Both the position numbers and the translations under genes were made by a program. From IMG/VR virus record IMGVR_UViG_3300042507_005434, positions 1 to 22,610 of that record: 22,610 nt of DNA; one strand, written 5' to 3'. This stretch comes from a virus. This document shows positions 14,094 to 20,786 of this stretch, piece by piece. The notes below the pieces were generated by a model, which worked only from the letters and a program-made list of their open reading frames with translations, did no database searches and was not told the DNA's origin. The stretch's first letter is position 1, and every line of letters begins with the position of its first letter.

Positions 14094-15580
14094 TGGCTTT
14101 GCGGCGGTGTCAAAGTCTCGGCGGGTGTCGCCGGTGCGGGGTTCGGGTTGAAAGTGGCGATGCTGTCGGCGCTGATGCCGAACTCGGCGGAAAGGTCGGC
14201 AAGGTATTTCGCCTCGGCGGCGCGTTGGCGAAGGGCGTCTTTCCACTCAAGGCCGCGCTCGGAATAGTCCTCGCTGTAAGTGCGAAGCCCGGCGCGGACG
14301 TCGTTCAAATTGGCTTGCGCCTCGCGTCCGTAGTCCACGGAAGCAGCGGCTGGGCGTTGCCATTCGACGCGCCACCAGTTGTCGTTCTGCGGGATGAGGC
14401 CGCTTTGCATACCGAGCGTGATGACGTGTGCCCAAACGCGGGAACAGAGGCGGTCAATGAGCAGGGCTTGGCGTTGCTCAAAGGTGCGCTGGGCACGGAC
14501 GAGAACGGCACGGAGCGCGGCTCCACCGGCGTCAGCCGGACGCGCGGCGAACTCCCACGGAATGCCGATGTTCAAGCAGACTTCGCGGAGCAGCATGTCA
14601 CAAAATTCGCGGAAGTTTTGCGACGGGCGGTTGCTGTTCCACGCCACAAGGTCTTCGCCCATGCCGAGGCGGGGGATGGCTCCACCGGCGTTGCCGAGGG
14701 ATTCGACGGTCACTTCGGAGTTGTCTTGGGTGTTGACGCTGGCGGTGGATTCGCCAAAGAAGTCCGCGCCTTGCGGGTTGCTGGATTTGATGGCGAGGGC
14801 AACGTAAGAGGAAATCTTGATTGCCATTTTCTCAAAGCTGATGGCGTCGGACACGTCGCGGAGGTGGTTGATGGACGGCGCGAGCGGGGTGACATAGCGG
14901 AGCTCGTCGCCTTGGCTGGCCTCGCCGACGTGGATGAGCTGTTGCGCGGGAATGTCCTCGAAACGCTGGGAGGGGTCGATGCCGTCGCCGATCAAGTGAC
15001 GGTAGAAAATCGGGCGCATCTGCGGGTTGACCACCACGCCGTCAATGGTGTTTGGACCACCCTCGCGCGCGTTCGGGTTGCTCGGCTCGTAGATCGAGCT
15101 GCGGGCGTCGCCGATGCGGTGGGCAAGGATGAGTTGCAGGGCGGGATAGCCGGTGGATTGCGCAGTGGTGCGGAAGAACACCTCGCCGTCGCGGTCGATG
15201 GCGACCGAGGCGATGCGCTGCATTTCGCGCCAAGTGTAGCGGCCTTGGATGTCGGCGACGCGGGACCATTGCTCAAAGAACGCTTCGGCGGCGGCGTCCC
15301 ATGCTTCATCGCCGGAGCGGGCCTGCGGGCGGATGCCGGAGCCGGTGACGTAACGGGCCTTTTCATTCACAAGGCCGCGCACAAAGGGCATGTTGTTATA
15401 GACCCAGCGCGAAAGTTTCATAAGGCGTTCGCGGTCGGCTCCGCTGACGTCGATGTGCGAATCAACCGCCGTGGCGTTATAGGGAAACCGGCGCTGGATG
15501 GATGGACGCGCGGCGTCGTAGCTTTGCGCCTTGGGGCTGAAGGCTTTGGTGACTAATTTCCAGCGGTCGGCAAGTTTCAT
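14090..15580 (-). CDS. Portal protein (lambda gpB family)
   Basis: This 496-residue protein starts at ATG 15578-15580, overlapping the upstream stop as ATGA. Diagnostic text for the lambda B-type portals: an N-terminal YDAARPSIQRR, then RLMKLSRWVYNNMPFVRGLVNEKARYVTGSGIRPQ (about residues 52-86). RDGEVFFRT and HVGEASQGDELRYVTPLAPSINHLRDVSD lie in the middle. The stem/wing region has the signature QNFREFCDMLLREVCLNIGIPWEF (about residues 320-345) followed by RAQRTFEQRQALLIDRLCSRVW. The twelve-subunit portal ring sits at one vertex, takes the terminase, and passes DNA to the tail. Length is near the family norm (lambda B is 533). The C-terminus is Pro/Thr-rich (PNPAPATPAETLTPPQSQ). Assigned with high confidence. 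Confidence 0.96.
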   Translation of the reverse strand: MKLADRWKLVTKAFSPKAQSYDAARPSIQRRFPYNATAVDSHIDVSGADRERLMKLSRWVYNNMPFVRGLVNEKARYVTGSGIRPQARSGDEAWDAAAEAFFEQWSRVADIQGRYTWREMQRIASVAIDRDGEVFFRTTAQSTGYPALQLILAHRIGDARSSIYEPSNPNAREGGPNTIDGVVVNPQMRPIFYRHLIGDGIDPSQRFEDIPAQQLIHVGEASQGDELRYVTPLAPSINHLRDVSDAISFEKMAIKISSYVALAIKSSNPQGADFFGESTASVNTQDNSEVTVESLGNAGGAIPRLGMGEDLVAWNSNRPSQNFREFCDMLLREVCLNIGIPWEFAARPADAGGAALRAVLVRAQRTFEQRQALLIDRLCSRVWAHVITLGMQSGLIPQNDNWWRVEWQRPAAASVDYGREAQANLNDVRAGLRTYSEDYSERGLEWKDALRQRAAEAKYLADLSAEFGISADSIATFNPNPAPATPAETLTPPQSQ

Positions 15581-15897
15581 ACGAGGGGGTAATTGAACGC
15601 GACCACGGAGGTCTTGCTGGTCTTGCGTGTCAGCCAGAGCTCAAGATCGGCGGACGAAAGGTCTTTGATTTGCTTCCACGCATAGAACGCCAACTCGGCA
15701 ACGGTGCCTGCGGTCTGGTCGGGGGGGAGGCTGTACGAATAGGACTTGCCGCCCATGCTGGCGCTGACCAAGACGCGCCCGCCTTCCTTTGCTACGGTGA
15801 AGTTATTGGCGGCGATCTGCTCGAGCGCGGCAACGGTCTTTGTCGCGTCTTTGCTGTTGGCGACCCAAACGGAGAAAACAAAGCTGCGCGGCGTCAT
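15577..15897 (-). CDS. Small protein in the gpW (head-completion) position
   Basis: This is a 106-residue protein between terminase and portal. In lambda this slot holds gpW, a 68-aa head-tail connector. This protein, however, does not look like gpW: it starts MTPRSFVFSVWVANSKDATKTV, has a small beta-rich middle (SMGGKSYSYSLPP), and ends with helices VAELAFYAWKQIKDLSSADLELWLTRKTS. It may be a distinct connector or packaging factor that took the gpW place. Start ATG 15895-15897 has a TTGACACC element 22 bases upstream, where TGA is also the terminase stop codon. No Shine-Dalgarno. Family not recognised. Confidence 0.78.
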   Translation of the reverse strand: MTPRSFVFSVWVANSKDATKTVAALEQIAANNFTVAKEGGRVLVSASMGGKSYSYSLPPDQTAGTVAELAFYAWKQIKDLSSADLELWLTRKTSKTSVVAFNYPLV

Positions 15898-15915
15898 TGT
15901 GAACGCGCGGCGGTG

Positions 15916-17691
15916 TCAAACTTCGGCGGCGTCTTCGATCTTGGGCTTGATGATGTTTCCGTATTCGGCCAAGGCCAGAATCATCAGCTCGCAATCGAGC
16001 ATGTGGTTGGGACGGCGACCGATTTGTTTCCAGATGTAGTTCTCGCGGCCTGTGAGCGGGCTGCGCTTCACTACTTTGCGGTGCGCGTCGAGGTGCGCTT
16101 TGTATTCCTCGGAGGCATCAGCGGCCACGGTCCACGCCGGACCCTTGCCGCCGCGTAGCCACTCCAGCACGTCTTGCGCGGCGGGCGACGAGAAGAGCAT
16201 GAGGAAGTAGCCGCGGCGATAGGGCTTGAGGACGCTAATGGCCTTGCGAAGCATTTTGCCAAATTTCACGCCGTAACCTTCCGCGCGGTCTTCGCCTTTG
16301 GCCGGGATGTAGCGGTTGCGGATGCAGACATCGAGCACTTCGTCGGTGCGGAAGCCGGAGTCCACCACGACCAGTCGCGCCATCGTGCCGCCGATGTTGC
16401 GGGGTGTGTCCAAGCCAAGCTCCTGCACTTTGAACTCGAGATCCGCCCAGGTGGTCAACTGGCCTTCGTCGATGAGTTTGCTGGAGCCGTCTTTGGCGAA
16501 GGCTCGGCAGACGAAATAAAAGCAGGACTGCTGCACGTCCACCGCCATGATGCGCGCGGTGTCGTCTTCGATAGGTTCGCGGAGTTTGTATTCGCCAACG
16601 GTAAGCGGGCGGGTTTCGTCGGTCATGGCGTCTTCCCACGGCTCGGCCAAGATGCTGTTGACGAAATCTTGCAGGCCCATGAGGGATTGTTTGTCTTGGA
16701 GGAATTTGACGGCGAGGGCGCCAAAGCTACGGCGGACGGAGTAGAGCGCGGACAGGTGGTAGCTGCGATGGCCGGGCAAGGCGTTGGCGTTTTCGGCCCG
16801 CCACTCGCCGCCGCGTAGCATCTTGGTTTTGAGCGCGTCCGTGATGTGGCCGTTGCAATGCGGACACTCGAGGCGGGCGGTTTCGCGGACGCGCTTCAAG
16901 TCCCATTGGTTCTGGTCGATGCGGGCGCCGTCGTCCCATTTCATCATGGGCCACGAAAGGAGTGTCATCTCGCTGCAATGGGGACACGGCAACCAGAATC
17001 GGCGTTGGTCGCCTTCGAGCCATGCTTTCCATATTGAGCCCTCCTGCGTAGTCGGCGTGCTGGTCATGACGATCAAGTGCATCGGGAATGACGCGACACG
17101 CTGGACGGCAAGCTGCACGGCGGCGGCTTCTTGCTTGGTCTTGGTTTTGTATTTGTCCACCTCGTCAAGACACAGGAGCGAGATGGAGCGTCCGGCCAAG
17201 TTCCCGGGGCTGTTGCTGCCGATGAACCACAGGTGCATGCGGGCGAAGGCTTGGTCGAGGTTTTTAAATTTGTCTTTGTTGCGTGGGAGCTGGGCGCGCA
17301 AAACTTCGTTGTCGTCGATCATGACTTGCCAGCGAGACTCGCTGAATGATTGCGCGTTTGTTTGCGTATCGAGCACCCACAGCGCGGGGGCCGGCGCGCG
17401 GACGAGGCGGTAGGCCATACCGACTTGAATGGCCGTGCTTTTGGCCACCTGTGCGCCGCAAAGCAAAGCCATCGAGCGGATGCCGCTGGCCGGATGGAAG
17501 GCATCGAGCCATTCCCTCATGTAAGGGTAACTGCGAACACGAAACGGCCCCGGCGATGAGGTGAAGCGGCTGCTGAAGGTGATGTTAGACTCAGCCCATT
17601 CAGTGACGCTTTGCCGAGGATGAGGCACCCATTGGCTACGCCACATGGCCAAGGCTTTTTCGCGGCTGTCAGGAATCCACTCGCAGCGCAT
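15916..17691 (-). CDS. Terminase large subunit (GpA family)
   Basis: This is a 591-residue packaging motor. The ATPase half has a P-loop variant CGAQVAKST at 78-86 (Lys84), the Walker B strand LLCLDE at 172-177 and coupling motif TSTP at 210-213. A zinc-binding insertion with CPHC at 236-239 and 276-279 follows, typical of the GpA group. The RNase H-like nuclease half has acidic residues at 385 (MAVDVQQ), 444 (VVVDSG) and 566 (HMLDCELM), all of which look intact. It cuts concatemeric DNA and drives it into the prohead through the portal. Start ATG 17689-17691 overlaps the small subunit gene by 23 bases. Length matches the family (lambda gpA 641). Confidence 0.96.
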   Translation of the reverse strand: MRCEWIPDSREKALAMWRSQWVPHPRQSVTEWAESNITFSSRFTSSPGPFRVRSYPYMREWLDAFHPASGIRSMALLCGAQVAKSTAIQVGMAYRLVRAPAPALWVLDTQTNAQSFSESRWQVMIDDNEVLRAQLPRNKDKFKNLDQAFARMHLWFIGSNSPGNLAGRSISLLCLDEVDKYKTKTKQEAAAVQLAVQRVASFPMHLIVMTSTPTTQEGSIWKAWLEGDQRRFWLPCPHCSEMTLLSWPMMKWDDGARIDQNQWDLKRVRETARLECPHCNGHITDALKTKMLRGGEWRAENANALPGHRSYHLSALYSVRRSFGALAVKFLQDKQSLMGLQDFVNSILAEPWEDAMTDETRPLTVGEYKLREPIEDDTARIMAVDVQQSCFYFVCRAFAKDGSSKLIDEGQLTTWADLEFKVQELGLDTPRNIGGTMARLVVVDSGFRTDEVLDVCIRNRYIPAKGEDRAEGYGVKFGKMLRKAISVLKPYRRGYFLMLFSSPAAQDVLEWLRGGKGPAWTVAADASEEYKAHLDAHRKVVKRSPLTGRENYIWKQIGRRPNHMLDCELMILALAEYGNIIKPKIEDAAEV

Positions 17692-18256
17692 GGCCGGTAT
17701 TACTCAAGGTTGAAAAGACTTGTTCGAGGTAGTCGGCGACGGCATCGCGGGCCAGCTCAGGGTCATGCGGGTTGGCCGCTTGGGCGATAGCTCCAGGCAT
17801 GGCTTCCAATAGCGCGCGGAGCTTGCCGACTTCCTCGGCGATCACGGATTGCACCTGATCGCGGTGCATGAGGTTCTGCGCTTCCTGCTCGGAGCGAACT
17901 AGATCGCGCTTCCTTGTCTCGTGAGCTTCCTCTGCATCTTTGACCGTTCGGCTGGCCGCGCTGCGCTCTTGGATTGTCGAGGCGTTCTCAAAGTCTTTGA
18001 CGGCGATCCGACGCAACCGATCTGTCACGGCCAATTCGTCGGGCAACTCTGGCAAGGCCGACAGCCCCACCGGCTCTACTTTTAAGGTTTGACCGGGGGC
18101 TGCCTTGCTTCGCCGGGCGCTCTGGTTTATCCGCCGCCACTCCATCGCGGCCTCGACGCTGGTCAAGGGCATCCCACGCTTTACGGCTTTGGCAACTGCT
18201 GGCTGGCTGATGCCTAGCGCCTTGGCAATCTGGCCTTGCGATAACCCTTGGGACAT
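17669..18256 (-). CDS. Terminase small subunit (DNA-recognition, probable)
   Basis: This is a 195-residue protein. Residues 5-30 form a helix-turn-helix (SQGQIAKALGISQPAVAKAVKRG), followed by a short basic linker and a long helical region (residues about 85-150: TIQERSAASRTVKDAEEAHETRKRDL). The C-terminus (DAVADYLEQVFSTLSNTGHALRVDS) may contact the large subunit. Nu1-type small subunits share this plan. Start ATG 18254-18256 is read with AAAGG about nine bases upstream, which lies inside the 10-bp inverted repeat at 18262-18282, so translation could be controlled by that structure or by a bound protein. An alternative TTG start in another frame is a shadow. Confidence 0.86.
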   Translation of the reverse strand: MSQGLSQGQIAKALGISQPAVAKAVKRGMPLTSVEAAMEWRRINQSARRSKAAPGQTLKVEPVGLSALPELPDELAVTDRLRRIAVKDFENASTIQERSAASRTVKDAEEAHETRKRDLVRSEQEAQNLMHRDQVQSVIAEEVGKLRALLEAMPGAIAQAANPHDPELARDAVADYLEQVFSTLSNTGHALRVDS

Positions 18257-18261
18257 AACCC

Positions 18262-18282
18262 ATAACCTTTGTCAAAGGTTAT
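18262..18282 (-). promoter_or_regulatory. Perfect inverted repeat upstream of the terminase genes (operator-like)
   Basis: ATAACCTTTG and CAAAGGTTAT flank a single central base, giving 21 bases of perfect dyad six bases before the TerS start. The AAAGG at its 3' end (minus strand) is the likely ribosome binding site, and the TTGACA junction element is the middle of the dyad. Two further GGTTAT copies follow toward and inside the gene. Possible roles: repressor operator, terminase small subunit binding, or a translational hairpin. The rest of the gap (18283-18364) holds a G/C block that might belong to a cos site; nothing else is clear. Confidence 0.65.
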
Positions 18283-18364
18283 AGGCTCGCAGGTATTCTT
18301 CGAAATTGATCGGGCACTTGCGTCTTAGGTCAGCGGGACCCCGAAACCTTGGGGGGGCAGGAAC

Positions 18365-19099
18365 TTACAACAGCGCAATCTGGTGCTGGCCAACCAGCCG
18401 CGCCCCGATGCTTCTGTTTTCATGTCTCCACAAAGGTTCAAGATTGGTAAAGTGCGTTGCCCTCACCATCTGCTGATGATCGGTCAGATCCCACTCAGCC
18501 AACGGGATTTTGTGGTGTATTTCCCATTCCCCGTGATTGTCCCATCGCATACCACGCTTAAACTGTTTCTCAATCCATCCGCGCGCTTCTTGGAAAGTGC
18601 ATCCAAGGTATTCGTTGGTCTTCCTGCTTTTCTTTGATTTGGTCTTGCGCGCAATCCTTGAGATCACGTTTCGCATAATCTGCCGCAGCTTAAACTCTGG
18701 CGTGTCTTTGTATTCGTAATATCTTTTACGCGCATAGTCTGCGCGCTTGCGTTTGTTCTCTTCGTGATTTCCGTAATACAAAGCCAAGGCAATAGATTTT
18801 TTGATTTCTGGATCTTTCGACCAGCAGGACATTGTTTCCCTTTGCGCCCAATCGCCTTGATCCAAATCAAACGCCCACGCCTGCCACTCCTCGACAGATT
18901 GCGGATACCTCTTGCCCCACGCATCTGGCCGCGCATTGCCAGCCCTAACAGCCGCGCGCCTATTGGCCTGTGCTCGGCTTTCAACTGGTATGCCCAGCCT
19001 GCGCTTGACCTTGTTGGGCCACGTCTTTTTAGTGCCCAGCATAAACGCCGAATGCGCGGCTGGTAGTTTGATCGCCACATGGCAATGGAAGCAGGGCAT
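18365..19099 (-). CDS. HNH endonuclease next to terminase
   Basis: This is a 244-residue protein from ATG 19097-19099, chosen because GAGG lies five bases upstream. A GTG at 19172-19174 would add 25 residues; it has the TTGACACC element 19 bases upstream and remains possible. N-terminal MPCFHCH is followed by Lys/Arg-rich helices (KRKRADYARKRYYEYK). The C-terminus is an HNH core: EYLGCTFQEARGWIEKQF, then RGMRWDNHGEWEIHHKIPLAEWD (the metal-site His pair) and HFTNLEPLWRHENRS. HNH proteins beside terminase genes are needed for cos cleavage in several long-tailed phages; homing activity is an alternative. The DNA is more AT-rich than its neighbours, suggesting separate origin. Confidence 0.88.
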   Translation of the reverse strand: MPCFHCHVAIKLPAAHSAFMLGTKKTWPNKVKRRLGIPVESRAQANRRAAVRAGNARPDAWGKRYPQSVEEWQAWAFDLDQGDWAQRETMSCWSKDPEIKKSIALALYYGNHEENKRKRADYARKRYYEYKDTPEFKLRQIMRNVISRIARKTKSKKSRKTNEYLGCTFQEARGWIEKQFKRGMRWDNHGEWEIHHKIPLAEWDLTDHQQMVRATHFTNLEPLWRHENRSIGARLVGQHQIALL

Positions 19100-19144
19100 G
19101 ATCGCCTCGTATCTGCTTCGGGTTGGCTTAAAAAGGCGCGTCGA

Positions 19145-19193
19145 TTGACACGCCGAGACACTCGGTGTTTGCACACCAGAGGTGCGGTGTCAA
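19145..19193. promoter_or_regulatory. Nested inverted repeats with two opposed TTGACAC copies
   Basis: TTGACAC (19145-19151, plus strand) and GTGTCAA (19187-19193) form an outer inverted pair. GGTGT and ACACC (19164-19177) form an inner pair around TTGC. It lies between the DUF3102-like gene and the HNH gene. It could be an operator or a weak hairpin; no T-tract follows, so it is not a typical terminator. Confidence 0.5.
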
Positions 19194-19235
19194 CCTGCGG
19201 ACAAATGCAGGTGGCCCGCACCTCATTGCTTGTGC

Positions 19236-19727
19236 CTACCCTTCAATCTCCTCCACCAGTTGCACCACCGGCTTGGCTTTAGCCATGAAGTCCCGCTTCA
19301 CTTCCTCGCTCCAGTCAAGCGGGTCGATGTTCAGATGGAACGACAGGCTGAACGGCAGCGACGTCTTCCCGCCCTCGATCACCGGCTTCGGTGGTGTAGG
19401 CGGCGCAAAGTTCTGAAGCACCAACTGCTTCGCCGCTGATGGGTCTGTAAATAGAGAGCGGACTTCCTTGTGCTTCTTTGCGAGCTTGATGTTGTAGCGC
19501 GCTTGATTCGGGTCAATGCCCTCATTGGCCAGCGCATCGACGAACGTGTCGAACGCGTCGCCCAGCTCCATCTCCGCTTGAATGAGTAGCCTGCCCTGCT
19601 CGTGCATGGCCTCGGCTGCTTCTTTCATGCTGCCGATGGCTCCCGCCTTGGCTTCTTTAATCCGCTCGCTTAACGCGCGGAGTTGTTCTAGCGATACTGT
19701 CGTCAATTGTTTGCCGTTGATGTCCAT
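19236..19727 (-). CDS. DUF3102-like phage protein
   Basis: This is a 163-residue protein overlapping the upstream gene by 25 bases (ATG 19725-19727). The N-terminal two thirds are helical: LEQLRALSERIKEAKAGAIGSMKEAAEAMHEQGRLLIQAE, then LGDAFDTFVDALANEGIDPNQARYNIKLAKKHKEVRSLF. The pattern of a long helix ending in 'G.LL.....' followed by a helix-turn-helix-like segment with '....ARYNIKLAK' resembles DUF3102, a family common in phages near replication and regulatory genes and possibly DNA-binding. The C-terminal part is Pro-rich and then a small fold (SLPFSLSFHLNIDPLDWSEE). Function unknown. Family call by eye. Confidence 0.72.
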   Translation of the reverse strand: MDINGKQLTTVSLEQLRALSERIKEAKAGAIGSMKEAAEAMHEQGRLLIQAEMELGDAFDTFVDALANEGIDPNQARYNIKLAKKHKEVRSLFTDPSAAKQLVLQNFAPPTPPKPVIEGGKTSLPFSLSFHLNIDPLDWSEEVKRDFMAKAKPVVQLVEEIEG

Positions 19728-20290
19728 AGGTCTGATGTCTCTTTCTGTGTTGATGTTAGGTCTATTTTGGTTCGTGTCTGCCCGACGATCATCTGACGCA
19801 GGGCATAAACTTTTCTCGCCTCCAGGCTCTTCTGGCTTCTGGCGATGGTTGCAGGGTTGGCCGCTTTACGGATCTCGATCACCCGCTTGGATACCGCCGC
19901 GCGTGTCACATCGAACTGCTTGGCAATCGCCGTCTGAGTGCGGTCCTCGTCCTTGTCCTCCAGCTCAAACGCCGCCTGCCAGCACGCCACGAAATACTGA
20001 AGGTCAGGGCAAGCTGACGCCTCCCGCGCCTGTTGGAGAAAGCGCACAATGGCCTCCCGTTGCGCCAGCCGATGCGCGTCCTTGTCCGTCACCTTGAGCA
20101 CGCGAACCACCGCCGCCTTGCCGTGCGTCACAGCATCCGGGCAAACCTTCACGTCTGCCGCCCGGCACATTTCCAGCCATTCATCGGCCCAGATGTCCTC
20201 CGGCCTGTCCTCATGGGTTGGCCAATAAGACGCCTCTTTTCTATCCGCTGGATCTCCTCCGAGCATTTGCGCGCGTTTCGTGTCAATCAT
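19703..20290 (-). CDS. Helix-turn-helix protein
   Basis: This 195-residue protein is started at ATG 20288-20290, where GGAGG lies eight bases upstream and the ATG overlaps the upstream stop as ATGA. The open frame continues 62 codons further to a GTG at 20476, but that has no ribosome binding site and would overlap two other genes. The N-terminal half is acidic with WADEWLEMCRAADVKVCP. At about residues 118-141 there is a clear helix-turn-helix, QTAIAKQFDVTRAAVSKRVIEIRK. A basic tail follows (SQKSLEARKVYALRQMI). It could be a transcription regulator of the adjacent packaging genes; this is inferred from position and fold, no target is proven. Confidence 0.8.
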   Translation of the reverse strand: MIDTKRAQMLGGDPADRKEASYWPTHEDRPEDIWADEWLEMCRAADVKVCPDAVTHGKAAVVRVLKVTDKDAHRLAQREAIVRFLQQAREASACPDLQYFVACWQAAFELEDKDEDRTQTAIAKQFDVTRAAVSKRVIEIRKAANPATIARSQKSLEARKVYALRQMIVGQTRTKIDLTSTQKETSDLWTSTANN

Positions 20291-20460
20291 CTGTGGTTCC
20301 TCCGTCTGCTTGTTTTCTGCAAAAGCCTTCGCCGTTTCGCCTTGGATCGGTCGTGCTTTGGTTTGGTCCTCCGCTTGCGCGCAAATCGCGTCCCGATTGG
20401 TCGCACGGGGTCTTGCCCGTAATGCCCGGCGGTTGGAGGTAGCGGTTTCGGAATGCTCAT
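20287..20460 (-). CDS. 57-aa basic protein in the coupled early operon
   Basis: This is a short frame joined by ATGA overlaps at both ends: its ATG (20458-20460) shares bases with the stop of the 64-aa gene, and its TGA (20287-20289) with the next start. GGGAGG lies five bases before the ATG. The protein starts MSIPKPLPPTAGHYGQD and becomes strongly Arg/Lys-rich (RKRRTKPKHDRSKAKRRR). The basic end could bind nucleic acid or could be a by-product of the overlapping frame. No known family. Confidence 0.6.
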   Translation of the reverse strand: MSIPKPLPPTAGHYGQDPVRPIGTRFARKRRTKPKHDRSKAKRRRLLQKTSRRRNHR

Positions 20461-20651
20461 GCCGCCCTCCCGTCACTCAGCCGGATGGTGACGCCTTCCG
20501 GCAGCAGCTCCACCGCAGCCGCATCGAACAAAATCAGCCCGTCGGCGACCTCTTGGCCTACGGCCTCGACCAACCATTTAGGCGGATGGCCGTTGTTCAA
20601 TGGCTTTTGGCCACTTCGCAGTTCAGCCAGTCTCATTTTTCTTTTTTTCAT
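20457..20651 (-). CDS. 64-aa hypothetical protein
   Basis: This is a small protein: basic N-terminus (MKKRKMRLAELRSGQKP) followed by a helical and then beta-like acidic part (LVEAVGQEVADGLILFDAAAVELLPEGVTIRLSDG). ATG 20649-20651; an in-frame ATG five codons later (MRLAEL) is an alternative. The start region contains runs of A (positions 20634-20648). It follows the hairpin-rich gap and leads the coupled string 64 aa, 57 aa and helix-turn-helix protein. No motif allows a function call. Confidence 0.65.
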   Translation of the reverse strand: MKKRKMRLAELRSGQKPLNNGHPPKWLVEAVGQEVADGLILFDAAAVELLPEGVTIRLSDGRAA

Positions 20652-20683
20652 GGGTTTTGGGTCAGTTGTGCGATTGCCCCTTC

Positions 20684-20727
20684 AGACCTTGGGCGGACGG
20701 GACGTAAGGCACGTCCGTCCTTGGTCT
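20684..20727. repeat. Imperfect inverted repeat (hairpin 1) after the helicase gene
   Basis: GGACGGGACGT (20695-20705) pairs with ACGTCCGTCC (20711-20720) with one bulged G and a five-base loop; AGACC (20684-20688) and GGTCT (20723-20727) extend it outward. It could be a terminator-like or processing hairpin; no T-tract follows. Confidence 0.6.
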
Positions 20728-20737
20728 TTCGGGCGCT

Positions 20738-20774
20738 CGCATACACACACATTTTCCTTAAGGGTGTGTATGCG
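20738..20774. repeat. Perfect 11-bp inverted repeat (hairpin 2) after the helicase gene
   Basis: CGCATACACAC (20738-20748) and GTGTGTATGCG (20764-20774) are exact complements around a 15-base loop that holds the palindrome CCTTAAGG (20756-20763). With hairpin 1 it fills most of the 135-base gap 20652-20786, the only sizeable gap in the replication block. A regulatory or origin role is possible but not shown. Confidence 0.6.
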
Positions 20775-20786
20775 GGCAAAAGTGTC

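Noticed and set aside
14069-15556. Long plus-strand open frame (495 aa)
   Set aside because: It exactly mirrors the portal gene, whose minus-strand protein carries clear family signatures; the plus-strand text is shadow composition.
2013-19193. TTGACA copies as ordinary sigma-70 -35 boxes
   Set aside because: No -10-like hexamer at the usual 16-18 bases downstream; the start codon falls where the -10 or the transcription start should be.
18664-19221. Minus-strand 185-aa frame over the HNH gene
   Set aside because: Shadow of the HNH gene, with no recognisable motif.
20291-20476. N-terminal extension of the helix-turn-helix gene to a GTG at 20476
   Set aside because: No ribosome binding site at the GTG, while GGAGG precedes the inner ATG at 20290; the extension also overlaps two coupled small genes.
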